A stretch of 55,133 nt of DNA. Source: JACQFK01 sp964619955 (GTDB lineage: Bacteria; Planctomycetota; MHYJ01; JACPRB01). This document shows, in pieces, positions 1-7,718 of this stretch (position 1 is its first letter; each line of letters begins with the position of its first letter). Made by a program: the position numbers and the translations under genes. Location: positions 1 to 55,133 of the forward strand of contig CAZUJF010000037.1 in the NCBI GenBank assembly GCA_964619955.1, given 5' to 3'. The notes under the pieces are model-generated. The model searched no databases, was not told the origin of the DNA, and saw only the letters and a list, made by a program, of their open reading frames with translations.

Positions 1-238
1 GTTCCTTTCAGGAGAAGGGGACGAGACGATTGAAGCCGCAGTCGCTGCAGCGGACACGGACGAAGCCGTTCTGCAGGATGCCGCAACCCAAAAAGCGCCG
101 GAACGTCTGGCGCACATAACGGGGCAGCCCGCCCCCGCGCTCCTCCGTCGCCTGCAGGAACGTCTCGAGATTCTCCTGCACGATCTGATAGAGCAGGGTC
201 TTCTCGGGCTCGTGCCGGACGTAGCGCGCCGCGACCAT
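1..238 (-). pseudogene. IS91-type transposase N-terminal fragment, broken
   Basis: The reverse-strand reading starting at the ATG at 238 resembles the N-terminal zinc-binding domain of IS91-family (Y2/HUH) transposases: a helical segment around RHEPEKTLLYQIVQENLE followed by RCSDCGFNRLVPFS. The frame stops at a TGA at 8-10, exactly where the second cysteine pair should begin. Inserting one C after TG restores S-C-K-G, the usual continuation in this family, so a one-base deletion (or a TGC-to-TGA change) is the likely lesion. The rest lies beyond the window, so I cannot tell whether the remainder of the element is present. An open frame also continues upstream to 328 but looks non-coding there. 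Confidence 0.7.
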
Positions 239-308
239 GGCACGACCCAACGCAAGCGGCGTGCCAGCGGCGCCTGCTGGGAAAGCGCCTAGAGGTCTGC
301 CCGGTGAC

Positions 309-343
309 GTTACGCCACGTAACACCACGTTACGCTGCGTAAC
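309..343. repeat. Two tandem GTTACG-N3-CGTAAC palindromes
   Basis: Two 15-bp inverted repeats, GTTACGCCACGTAAC at 309-323 and GTTACGCTGCGTAAC at 329-343, lie 20 bp apart start to start, 71 bp upstream of the broken transposase start. The arrangement fits a dimeric regulator operator or a hairpin at the end of a mobile element. Function is inferred from position and symmetry only. Confidence 0.6.
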
Positions 344-400
344 GCGGACGCCGGGTCCGCGGACCGGCGGCGGTTCCCGGCAGGATCGAGGGGGCCTGAT

Positions 401-1186
401 TCAGGGCAGCGACAGCGTGAGCAGCCCCGCCTCGTTCTCGGGGCCCTGGAGCCGCAGGGCGCCGTCGGGACCCGTGACCAGGCTGTTGCCCTGGAGGATC
501 CGGCCCTTCCAGGGGCCCTCCGTGACCTCGCCCACCCCGTTGGCGGACACGATCGTCAGGTCGCGGCCCTTCGTGCGCTGGCGGTAGGTCTCGCGGATCC
601 ACGCGATGTTGGTCGCCACGCCGCCCGGGTCGACCGCCCAGGCGCTCGGCGAGAAGATGAGCCTCGCGCCCATGAGCACCAGCGCGTCGGTGATCTGCGG
701 GTTCCAGCTGTCGGCGCAGATGTCGAGCGCCGCTTTGCGCCGGTCGTAGTCGAAGACGCCGAGCGATTCCCCGCGGGCGTAGACCTCCAGGCCGATCTCA
801 AGCTCGTCGATCTTGCGGTGCCGCGCGAGCAGGCGGCCGTCCCGGTCGATGAAGACCGCGCTGTTGTACGTGCGGTCGCCGTCCCGCTCCTCGAGCCCGA
901 TCGCGACCGCCATCTTGTGCTTCCGGGCGCGCTTCGCGAGTTCCCGGGTGAAGGGGCCCGGGATCGGCTCCGCCGCCGCCCGCGCGCCGGGCGAGAGCCA
1001 GCCCGCGAACGAACATTCGGGGAAGACCGCGACGTCGCAGTCCGCCTTCGCCGCCTCCCCGAGATACTCGAGGATCGTGCGGACGTTCGCCTTCTTGTCG
1101 CCCATGACGACCGGCAGCTGGGCGATCCCGACCTTCACGGCTTGTGGTGAGTCAAGGTCGTTTCCCGCAATCGCAGCGGGGAACAT
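401..1186 (-). CDS. Nitrilase-superfamily carbon-nitrogen hydrolase
   Basis: This 261-residue protein has the nitrilase/amidase fold. The catalytic triad is visible: Glu57 in VFPECSF, Lys125 in RHRKIDEL and the nucleophile Cys157 in LDICADSW. Members hydrolyse amides or nitriles; the substrate cannot be read from the sequence. No signal peptide, so cytoplasmic. The ATG at 1186 has no clear Shine-Dalgarno; an in-frame GTG at 1138 directly before KVGIAQLP is a plausible alternative because homology begins there. It lies 51 bp downstream of the lactonase-like gene on the same strand and may be cotranscribed with it. Confidence 0.85.
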   Translation of the reverse strand: MFPAAIAGNDLDSPQAVKVGIAQLPVVMGDKKANVRTILEYLGEAAKADCDVAVFPECSFAGWLSPGARAAAEPIPGPFTRELAKRARKHKMAVAIGLEERDGDRTYNSAVFIDRDGRLLARHRKIDELEIGLEVYARGESLGVFDYDRRKAALDICADSWNPQITDALVLMGARLIFSPSAWAVDPGGVATNIAWIRETYRQRTKGRDLTIVSANGVGEVTEGPWKGRILQGNSLVTGPDGALRLQGPENEAGLLTLSLP

Positions 1187-1237
1187 CCCCGGGCGTCGGC
1201 AGACGTTTCAACCCGTCGAATCATGGTGATCGAACCA

Positions 1238-2380
1238 TCAGCGTCCCGGAGCCAGGAAGCGGATGCAGACGGGCTTGGGGGCCTCGACCTTCACGCCCGT
1301 CGGCTGCGGCATCCCCGTCTTGGGGTCCAGCTTGAAGACGTGGATGGAATCCGAGCCCTGCCCGGCCGCGAGCAGCCACGCGCCCGTGGGGTCGATCGCG
1401 AAGTTGCGCGGCGTCTTGCCGATGATGGACACGTTGCCCTGGGGCGTGAGCTTGCCGCTCGCGGCGTCGACCGCGTAGACGGCGATGGAGTCGTGGCCGC
1501 GGTTGGAGCCGTAGACGAAGCGCCCGTCGGGCGAGACCACGACCTCGGCCGTCGAGTTGTTGCCCTTGAAGTCGGCGGGGAGGGTGGACAGCGTCTGCAG
1601 CGTCGTGAGCTCGCCCTTGGCGGCGTCGTAGGAGAACGCGGTGATCGTGCTGAGCAGCTCGTTGATGACGTAGGCGTATTTCCCCGAAGGATGGAAGGAG
1701 AAGTGCCGGGGGCCCGATCCGGGGGCGAGCGTGGCGAAGGGCGTCGTGTGCGGCGTGAGTTTGCCGGTGGCGCCGTCGAAGGCGTAGACGAGGATCTTGT
1801 CCAGGCCGAGATCCGCGCAGAAGGCGTAGCGGTTGGCGGGATCGAAGTTGATGGAGTGCGCGTGCGGCTCCTTCTGGCGGCCGGGGTTCACGCTGGAGCC
1901 CGTGTGCTGGATGAAGCTCGTCGCGGGCTTGAGCGTCCCGTCGGCGGCGACGGGCAGGCAGGCGACGGAGCCGCCGCCGTAGTTGGCGATGACGACGTTC
2001 TTGCCGGCCTTGTCGACGCTGATGTGGCAGGGGCCGCTGCCGCCCGCGGATTCCTTGTTGAGCAGCGTGAGCGCGCCCGTGGCGGGGTCGATGGAGAACG
2101 CGCCGACGGCCCCGGTCTTCCCGCCTTCGCCGACGCAATACAGGGTGCGGCCGTTGGGATGGATCGCGAGGAAGGAGGGGTTGCCGATGCCCTTGCCGCC
2201 GGGCTTGGGGGTGAGGGCGCCCGTGGCCATGTCGAGTTCGAAGCAGCGGACGCCGTCCGCGTCGGCGGGGGAGTAGGTCCCCACGTAGACCCAGAGCTTG
2301 GCGGGCTTGTCCTGGGCGCCGGCGGCGGCGCAGCCGAGCGAAAGCGCGACGATTGAAAGCATCCACGAGCGTCGAAGCAT
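1238..2380 (-). CDS. Lactonase-family seven-bladed beta-propeller protein, secreted
   Basis: The 380-residue product belongs to the 6-phosphogluconolactonase-type (YbhE/Pgl) propeller family: repeated blades with motifs such as LWVYVGTYS near the start, NPSFLAIHPNGRTLYCVGE, EPHAHSINFDPANRY and GPRHFSFHPSGKYAYVINE. An N-terminal hydrophobic stretch (about residues 4-22, ending AAAGAQ) predicts export, so it is unlikely to be the cytosolic pentose-phosphate enzyme; a secreted or periplasmic lactonase/propeller is more likely. Start chosen at 2380 because GGAGGG sits 6 bases upstream; an ATG two codons earlier (2386) would leave no spacing. Divergent from the alcohol dehydrogenase gene, 103 bp away. 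Confidence 0.88.
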   Translation of the reverse strand: MLRRSWMLSIVALSLGCAAAGAQDKPAKLWVYVGTYSPADADGVRCFELDMATGALTPKPGGKGIGNPSFLAIHPNGRTLYCVGEGGKTGAVGAFSIDPATGALTLLNKESAGGSGPCHISVDKAGKNVVIANYGGGSVACLPVAADGTLKPATSFIQHTGSSVNPGRQKEPHAHSINFDPANRYAFCADLGLDKILVYAFDGATGKLTPHTTPFATLAPGSGPRHFSFHPSGKYAYVINELLSTITAFSYDAAKGELTTLQTLSTLPADFKGNNSTAEVVVSPDGRFVYGSNRGHDSIAVYAVDAASGKLTPQGNVSIIGKTPRNFAIDPTGAWLLAAGQGSDSIHVFKLDPKTGMPQPTGVKVEAPKPVCIRFLAPGR

Positions 2381-2469
2381 GATCATCCCTCCGAAACGTC
2401 CCGTGAGTCTACCCGGGCCGCCCCGGCTTGTCACACTTCCAGACGGTCTGGAATTGCGCACGGGCGTGG

Positions 2470-2483
2470 TAGCATGGCCCGCC
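2470..2483 (+). promoter_or_regulatory. Candidate leaderless promoter -10 box
   Basis: TAGCAT at 2470-2475 lies 8 bases before the ATG at 2484, and no Shine-Dalgarno is visible. The spacing would put the transcription start at or next to the start codon. Confidence 0.4.
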
Positions 2484-3572
2484 ATGCGAGCCGCCGTGCT
2501 TTCCGCCGTGGGGCAGCCCCTGGCCATCGAGGACCTGCGCCTGCCCGTGCCCCAGGAGGGCGAGGTCCGGATCCGCGTCGCCGCCTGCGGCGTCTGCCAC
2601 TCCGACCTCCATATCGCCAAGGGCAGCCTCAAGTTCCCCCTGCCCGTGGTCCTGGGACATGAAATCTCCGGCATCGTCGACGCCTGCGGGCCCGGCGTGA
2701 CGGGCTTCGCCCCCGGCGGACGCGTCGTCGCGAGTTTCATCATGCCCTGCGCCCGCTGCCCCCAGTGCGAGCGCGGCCGCGACGACCTCTGCGAAACCTA
2801 CTTCGCCATGAACCGCGGGAAGGGCGTCCTCTACGACGGCCGCTCCCGCCTCTTCCGGCAGGACGGCAGCTCCGTCGCCATGAACATGATGGGCGGGCTC
2901 GCGGAGTTCGCGATCGTTCCGCAGACGGACGTCTTTCCGCTGCCGGACTCCCTGCCGCTCGAGGAGGCCTGCATCCTCGGCTGCGCGATCATGACCGCCT
3001 ACGGCGCCCTCAAGAACGCCGCCCGCCTGAAAGCGGGGGAAGGCGTCGCGGTCGTCGGCACCGGCGGCGTCGGCTCCACCCTGATCCAGCTGGCCCGCCA
3101 CCTGGGGGCCGACCCCGTCATCGCCGTGGACGTGCGTCCCGAGAAACTCGAGGCGGCCCTCCGGAGGGGCGCGACCGCCGCGGTCGATGCGAGCGCCGGA
3201 GACCCCGTCGCGCAGGTCGCGAAGCTCGGCGGCGTCGACGTCGCCTTCGAGGCGATCGGCCGCCCCGAGACCGTGGAACAGGCCTTCCGCATGGTGCGCG
3301 ACGGCGGCCGCGTGGTCGTCGTCGGCGTGGCGTCTCCGGGCATCGCGGCCCCGATCGAGATCGTGCGGCTCGTGCGGCGCGGCATCTCGATCACGGGCAG
3401 CTTCGGCTGCCGGGTGCGCACGGACATGCCGGAGGTCGTGCGCCTCGCCGCCGCGGGCGCGCCGGACCTGAAGGGCTCCGTGACGCGCCGCTACCGCCTC
3501 GAGGAGATCAACGAGGCCTATGCGGCGATGGGCCGGGGCGACATCGTGGGACGGGCGATCGTCGTTTTCTGA
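2484..3572 (+). CDS. Zinc-dependent alcohol dehydrogenase (MDR superfamily)
   Basis: A 362-residue medium-chain dehydrogenase. The catalytic-zinc ligand Cys38 is in AACGVCHSDLH, His59-Glu60 follow in VLGHE, and the structural-zinc cysteines are Cys89, 92, 95 and 103 (CARCPQCERGRDDLC). The NAD(P)-binding Rossmann turn is VVGTGGVGSTLIQLA. It should oxidise an alcohol or reduce an aldehyde with NAD(P) in the cytoplasm; specificity is unknown. The open frame extends upstream to 2298 but that part is antisense to the neighbouring gene, and homology starts at MRAAVLSA, so 2484 is the start. Its TGA overlaps the ATG of the acyltransferase gene by one base (TGATG), implying coupling. Confidence 0.93.
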   Translation: MRAAVLSAVGQPLAIEDLRLPVPQEGEVRIRVAACGVCHSDLHIAKGSLKFPLPVVLGHEISGIVDACGPGVTGFAPGGRVVASFIMPCARCPQCERGRDDLCETYFAMNRGKGVLYDGRSRLFRQDGSSVAMNMMGGLAEFAIVPQTDVFPLPDSLPLEEACILGCAIMTAYGALKNAARLKAGEGVAVVGTGGVGSTLIQLARHLGADPVIAVDVRPEKLEAALRRGATAAVDASAGDPVAQVAKLGGVDVAFEAIGRPETVEQAFRMVRDGGRVVVVGVASPGIAAPIEIVRLVRRGISITGSFGCRVRTDMPEVVRLAAAGAPDLKGSVTRRYRLEEINEAYAAMGRGDIVGRAIVVF

Positions 3573-4729
3573 TGCAACGCTTCCATTCGCTCGACGCCTG
3601 CCGCGCCGCCGCCATGCTCTGGGGGCTTTTCTTCCACGGCGCCGTCTCGTTCATGACGATCCCGATCGGCTGGGCGGTGCAGGACGACGCCCGCTCGCAG
3701 GTCGCCGACGCGTTCATCTGGATCAGCCACTCGTTCCGCATGCCCGTCTTCTTCCTGCTCGCCGGGTTTTTCGCGCGGCTGCTCTACGAGAAGCTCGGCC
3801 CGGCGGGGTTCCTGAAACACCGGGCGCGGCGGCTGCTGCTCCCCATGGTCGCGGCGCTCATTCCGATCATGCCGCTGACCTGGCTGCTCTGGAGCTGGGG
3901 CCGGATGAAGCAGCCCGACCCCGTCTCGCACCCGCTGGGCATGCCGGTGGCGGACCTGGATCTGAGGCATCTGAAAGCCTCGCCCTGCCACCTCTGGTTC
4001 CTCTACTATCTGATGCTGCTGTTGAGCGGGCTGACGGCTTGCGTGGTCGTGTCGAAGCGGCTGCCGCTGGACCGCTTCAAGCGCGGCCTGGATGCGCTGC
4101 TGCGCGTCGCGATCCGCGGACACCTGCTGCCCTTGTTGATCGCCGTGCCCGTCGCGGGAACCCTCTCGCTGATGAAAGGGCTCGAGGTGGAAACGCCCGT
4201 CGACTTCGAGCCCCAGCCCCGCATCCTGCTGTACTACGGCGTTTTCGTGACGCTGGGATGGTGGCTGCACCGGCAGCCGGACCTGGTCGAGGCGCTGGGG
4301 CGCCGGCTCTGGATCCCGGGGCTCGCCGCGCTCGGCGTGCTGCCGCTGCTGGGCGGCGCCGTGGAGCGGCTTGCCCGGGAAGGCGTGCTGGCTTCACGCA
4401 CGGAGGCGCTCGCCCTGAGCGGGCTCTTCACCGGCTGCCTGGTCGTGCTGTTCGTCGGGCTCTTCGTCCGCTACGGCGCGAAGGAGCGGCCCTGGATCGC
4501 ATGGATCTCCGACGCGTCCTACTGGAGCTACCTGCTGCACCTGCCCGTCACGGTGGCGCTGCACGTGTGGATCGCGGACAAGCCCTGGCCGGGCGCGCTC
4601 AAGTACCTGCTCGTGATGGCGCTGACGCTGGGGGTCTGCCTCGGCAGCTACCGCCTCCTCGTCCGCCACACCTGGATCGGCGAGGCCCTCAACGGACGCC
4701 GGATCCCGCGTCCCGCCTCAGGGCCGTAG
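3572..4729 (+). CDS. Acyltransferase 3 family membrane protein
   Basis: A 385-residue integral membrane protein with about ten hydrophobic helices and the acyltransferase-3 (OafA/OpgC type) signature at the N-terminus: SLDACRAAAMLWGLFFHGAV, with His22 as the probable catalytic residue. Internal features such as FRMPVFFLLAGFFARLL and the late SYWSYLLHLPV also match this family. Such proteins O-acylate sugars, glycans or lipids at the cytoplasmic membrane; the substrate here is unknown. It starts within the stop of the alcohol dehydrogenase gene, suggesting a two-gene operon. Its last 12 bp overlap the converging beta-lactamase-like gene. Confidence 0.9.
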   Translation: MQRFHSLDACRAAAMLWGLFFHGAVSFMTIPIGWAVQDDARSQVADAFIWISHSFRMPVFFLLAGFFARLLYEKLGPAGFLKHRARRLLLPMVAALIPIMPLTWLLWSWGRMKQPDPVSHPLGMPVADLDLRHLKASPCHLWFLYYLMLLLSGLTACVVVSKRLPLDRFKRGLDALLRVAIRGHLLPLLIAVPVAGTLSLMKGLEVETPVDFEPQPRILLYYGVFVTLGWWLHRQPDLVEALGRRLWIPGLAALGVLPLLGGAVERLAREGVLASRTEALALSGLFTGCLVVLFVGLFVRYGAKERPWIAWISDASYWSYLLHLPVTVALHVWIADKPWPGALKYLLVMALTLGVCLGSYRLLVRHTWIGEALNGRRIPRPASGP

Positions 4730-5929
4730 CGCGGCGACCGCGATCGACTGGAGCTCGCGGCGCAGGTCCGACGCGTCCCCGTTGGGGAAGCCGCTGCGCT
4801 GGACCATGAGGATGAAGACCAGCTCCTGTTTCGGGTCGATCCAGCCCTGGGTGCCGAAGGCGCCGCCGTGGCCGTAGGTCCCCGCCGAGAGCGGCGCCGT
4901 CACCCCGACGGGCGTCGTCACGACCTGCCAGCCGAGCCCCATGCCGATGCCGTCCGTGAAACCCGCCCGCAGTTCGCCCGTGTGGTTGCGGGTCATCTTC
5001 GCGACGGAGTCCTTCGAGAGATAGCGCCGCCCCTCGAACTCGCCGCCCTGCAGCATCATCTGGTAGAGGCGGAAGAGATCGGGCGCGGTGGAGTAGAGCC
5101 CGCCCGCGGGCAGCGGGAAGCGGCCGCCCTCGGCGCTGCCGAGGAAGTTGTCGGAGATTGCGATGCCGTCCTTGGACTTTTTGTAAAGACGCGCGATGCG
5201 ATCCCGGTCGTCGGGCGTGGGATAGAAGAGCGTGTTCCGCATCCCCAGCGGGCCGAAGAGGCGCTCCTGCAGGAAGCGCTCGAACGTCAGGCCGGAGCAG
5301 ACCTCGACGATGCGGCCGAGCACGTCGATGCCCGCGTTGCAGTAGGCCCATTTGCTGCCGGGCTCGAATTCCAGCGGGCGCTGGGACATCGCGATCGCCG
5401 CCTCGGCGAGCGTCCGGTTCCGCTTGGAGTAGAGGTCGGCGAAACCCGGCGGCAGGCCGCCGGGCAGGCCGGACGTGTGGGTGAGGAGGTCGCGCAGCGT
5501 GATCGGCCGCGCGGGCTTCCCCAGCGTGATCGTCGCTCCTTCCTTCTTCGTGATCAGGGCCTGGCCGCGGAACTCGGGCAGGTGTTTCTCGACGGGGTCC
5601 TCGATCGAGAGTTTGCCGTCCTCCTCGAGCATCACGACGGCGATCGCGGTCACGGGCTTCGTCATGGACGCGATCTGGAACAGCGTGTCCGTCCGCATGG
5701 GGTCCTTCGCCTCCAGGTCGCGGTGGCCGAAGGTCTCAAGCGAGGCGATCTTGCCCTTGCGAGCGACGAGCGTGACGGCGCCCGCGAGCTGCTTTTGAGC
5801 GACGAAGTCCTCGAACTTCGGGCGGAGCGCGCCGAGGCGGACGGGGTCGAAGCCGGCCGCGGCGGGATCCGCCGGCGGCAGGGCCTGGCAGCCCAGGAGG
5901 AGCAGGAGCAGCAGGGGGAGTTTCTTCAT
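4718..5929 (-). CDS. Serine hydrolase, beta-lactamase class C-like lipoprotein
   Basis: The 403-residue product has a lipoprotein signal (MKKLPLLLLLLLGC, lipid Cys14) followed by a class-C beta-lactamase/esterase domain. The nucleophile motif is Ser88-Met-Thr-Lys91 (QIASMTKP) and the second motif is Tyr196-Cys-Asn198; a C-terminal YGHGGAFGTQGW segment matches the HxG-type motif. Family members include esterases, D-aminopeptidases and transpeptidase-like enzymes, so this is not evidence of antibiotic resistance. Start set at 5929 from the lipobox; the open frame upstream of it is not coding. A GGAGG lies 14 bases upstream, which is long for a ribosome-binding site. Confidence 0.92.
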   Translation of the reverse strand: MKKLPLLLLLLLGCQALPPADPAAAGFDPVRLGALRPKFEDFVAQKQLAGAVTLVARKGKIASLETFGHRDLEAKDPMRTDTLFQIASMTKPVTAIAVVMLEEDGKLSIEDPVEKHLPEFRGQALITKKEGATITLGKPARPITLRDLLTHTSGLPGGLPPGFADLYSKRNRTLAEAAIAMSQRPLEFEPGSKWAYCNAGIDVLGRIVEVCSGLTFERFLQERLFGPLGMRNTLFYPTPDDRDRIARLYKKSKDGIAISDNFLGSAEGGRFPLPAGGLYSTAPDLFRLYQMMLQGGEFEGRRYLSKDSVAKMTRNHTGELRAGFTDGIGMGLGWQVVTTPVGVTAPLSAGTYGHGGAFGTQGWIDPKQELVFILMVQRSGFPNGDASDLRRELQSIAVAALRP

Positions 5930-6008
5930 GGATACGCTACGCCTCCGGACGCGGAACGTTGACGAACCCCTCGGGGGGGAGGGATGATGGGAGGCGGAGG
6001 GAACGGAC

Positions 6009-6236
6009 ATGGCGAAGAAGAAGCCGGATCTGAAGGCGGCGATCAACGCGGCCCAGGCGGAAGGGGCCGAGGTGGTCGTGGGCCGCAAGGGCGAGGTGAA
6101 GAAGTGCCTCATCAACTTCATCAACTGCCGCACGCACCAGATGCAGATGGTGGAGCTCCAGGCGGGGGAGGAGTTCTATTACGGGGACTGGGACGGCCGC
6201 GAATGCGTCCGCAAGGTCTTCCGCTGTCCGGGGTGA
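6009..6236 (+). CDS. Small protein with two CX6C pairs
   Basis: A 75-residue protein I do not recognise. It is Lys-rich at the start and has four cysteines arranged as two CX6C pairs: Cys33/Cys40 (CLINFINC) and Cys66/Cys73 (CVRKVFRC). This spacing could support a metal site or disulfides, which is inference. A good ribosome-binding site (GGAGGG, 7 bases before the ATG) supports translation. No signal peptide or membrane segment. It is divergent from the beta-lactamase-like gene and converges on the ABC ATPase gene, ending 1 bp from it. Confidence 0.75.
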   Translation: MAKKKPDLKAAINAAQAEGAEVVVGRKGEVKKCLINFINCRTHQMQMVELQAGEEFYYGDWDGRECVRKVFRCPG

Positions 6237-6237
6237 T

Positions 6238-7026
6238 TCAACGCGCGTGCCAGGTGCCGGCGCCGCGCTCCAGGCGGACCTTCACGCCGTAGAGCTCGGA
6301 CAGATTCCGGGACGTCAGGACCTCCTTCACGGAGCCGTCGCGGAAGAGGGCGCCCTGGCGCAGCAGGATCACGCGCGAGATTTCGGGGATCAGCTCCTCG
6401 AGCGTGTGGGTGACGAGGATCAGGTTCGTCCCCCGCTGGGCGAGCCGGCGGAGCAGCTCCCGGAACTCCCGCTGGGCCCGCAGATCGAGGCTGGTGGTGG
6501 GTTCGTCGAGCACCAGCGCCTGCGGGTCGTGGATGAGCGCCCGCCCCAGCAGCATGCGCCGCGCCTCGCCGGACGACATCTCCGTCATGAGCCGCCCCGC
6601 GAGGTGCTCCACGCCGAGGGACTCGAGCACGCGCCAGGCCTTGCGCTCCATGGGCTTCGTGACCGTGTGCCGGTCCCAGAGGCCGACCGAGCTGAAGAAG
6701 CCGCTGACGACGGCCTCCCAGCCCGAGCATTCGCGCGCGAACTCGTGCTGGAGGTCCATCGACACGATGCCGAGGTGTTTCCGAAGCTCGAAGAGCGGCC
6801 AGGAGTCCCGGCCGAGGATGCGCATGCGGAAGGCCGTGTCGCGCGTCACGGGATAGAGCTCGCGGGTGAACAGCTTCAGCAGCGACGACTTGCCCGAGCC
6901 GTTGGGGCCGAGGATCGCGACGTTCTCGCCCTGCTCGATGCGGAACGAGAGGCGGTCGAGCACGCGGCGCCCGCCGCGGAGCATCACGACGCCGTCGAGC
7001 TCCAGGAGCGGCGGGCGCTTTTTCAT
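6238..7026 (-). CDS. ABC transporter ATP-binding protein
   Basis: A 262-residue ABC ATPase. Walker A is GPNGSGKS (40-47), the Q-loop is at MDLQHEF, the signature is a divergent MSSGEA (150-155) rather than LSGGQ, Walker B is LVLDEP (171-176) and the switch His207 is in LVTHTLEE. The overall look is closest to the ModF/YbbA-like cytoplasmic ATPases that act without an adjacent permease. No permease gene flanks it, so its partner and substrate are unknown. The gene has a leaderless-type promoter shared back to back with acylphosphatase. Confidence 0.9.
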   Translation of the reverse strand: MKKRPPLLELDGVVMLRGGRRVLDRLSFRIEQGENVAILGPNGSGKSSLLKLFTRELYPVTRDTAFRMRILGRDSWPLFELRKHLGIVSMDLQHEFARECSGWEAVVSGFFSSVGLWDRHTVTKPMERKAWRVLESLGVEHLAGRLMTEMSSGEARRMLLGRALIHDPQALVLDEPTTSLDLRAQREFRELLRRLAQRGTNLILVTHTLEELIPEISRVILLRQGALFRDGSVKEVLTSRNLSELYGVKVRLERGAGTWHAR

Positions 7027-7040
7027 GGGTCCGGATCATA
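7027..7040 (-). promoter_or_regulatory. Leaderless-type -10 box for the ABC ATPase gene
   Basis: TATGAT at 7040-7035 on the minus strand sits 8 bases before the ATG at 7026; no Shine-Dalgarno is visible. Confidence 0.5.
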
Positions 7041-7071
7041 GCGGCGGGCGATCCGGGGGCGCAAGCCTCGG

Positions 7072-7083
7072 TATGATGGGGGG
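7072..7083 (+). promoter_or_regulatory. Leaderless-type -10 box for acylphosphatase
   Basis: TATGAT at 7072-7077 is followed after 6 bases by the GTG start at 7084. That distance would make the start codon the first bases of the mRNA. Confidence 0.5.
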
Positions 7084-7362
7084 GTGGAAGCGCAGCGCGT
7101 GCATGTCATCGTGACGGGCCTCGTCCAGGGCGTGGGGTTCCGGGCGTGGACGGACTGGGAGGCCTCCAAGCTTCGCCTGGCGGGCTGGGTCCGAAATCTC
7201 GACGACGGCCGGGTGGAGGCCGTCTTTCAAGGCCCGAAGGAAATCGTGGAGCGGATGCTGACGCTCGTCGCGCGCGGACCGGTCTCGGCCCGCGTGTCCG
7301 GCGTCGAAGCCTCGTGGCAGGCGGCGGCGGACGACCTGAAGGGGTTCACGGTCCGTCCGTGA
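7084..7362 (+). CDS. acyP: Acylphosphatase
   Basis: A 92-residue protein of the usual acylphosphatase size. The phosphate-binding loop GLVQGVGFR carries the catalytic Arg20, and Asn38 sits in GWVRNLDDGRVE. The enzyme hydrolyses acyl phosphates such as carbamoyl or acetyl phosphate in the cytoplasm. The start is GTG at 7084; no in-frame ATG is available nearby. The 3' end overlaps the converging ArsR-type gene by 17 bp. Confidence 0.95.
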   Translation: MEAQRVHVIVTGLVQGVGFRAWTDWEASKLRLAGWVRNLDDGRVEAVFQGPKEIVERMLTLVARGPVSARVSGVEASWQAAADDLKGFTVRP

Positions 7363-7645
7363 AGCCGGCGGGGTCGCTCGCGAAGCGCTTGAGCAGCTCG
7401 CGGGCGGCGGGGTTGGGCGTGCAATGGACCCACCAGCGCGACTTGCGCCGGTCCACGAGCCCCGCGGCGGCCAGCTTGGCGACGTGATGGCTCACGGCGG
7501 GCTGCTTCATCTTCGCCGCGAGACAGAGCTTGTCGATGGTGATGCCGTCCGACGCGCCCTTCCGGCAGACGACCAGGTAGACGCGGAGCCGGTTGGGATT
7601 CGACAACGCCTTCAGGATCGCGGCCAGCGAGCGCATGAGAGTCAC
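7346..7645 (-). CDS. ArsR-family winged-helix transcriptional regulator
   Basis: A 99-residue DNA-binding protein. LKALSNPNRLRVYLVV and the recognition helix region MKQPAVSHHVAKLAAAGLVDRRKSRWWVHC match the ArsR/SmtB winged helix. No metal-binding CXC motif is present in the usual alpha-3 position, so the signal may not be a metal. The start is a GTG at 7645 (ATG at 7636 is the alternative); TACTAT at 7667-7662 is a candidate -10. It overlaps acylphosphatase tail to tail. Its target genes are not evident from the context. Confidence 0.87.
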   Translation of the reverse strand: MTLMRSLAAILKALSNPNRLRVYLVVCRKGASDGITIDKLCLAAKMKQPAVSHHVAKLAAAGLVDRRKSRWWVHCTPNPAARELLKRFASDPAGFTDGP

Positions 7646-7718
7646 CCGGTCGGACTCCAGAATAGTACCTCATCGCGGCCGGGGGAAGCGGGAATCCAGG
7701 GGTGAGCCCGTCGAACCC

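Noticed and set aside
4718..5929. Antibiotic-resistance beta-lactamase
   Set aside because: The motifs fit the broad class-C-like serine hydrolase family of esterases and peptidases; nothing points to a resistance enzyme or a mobile context.
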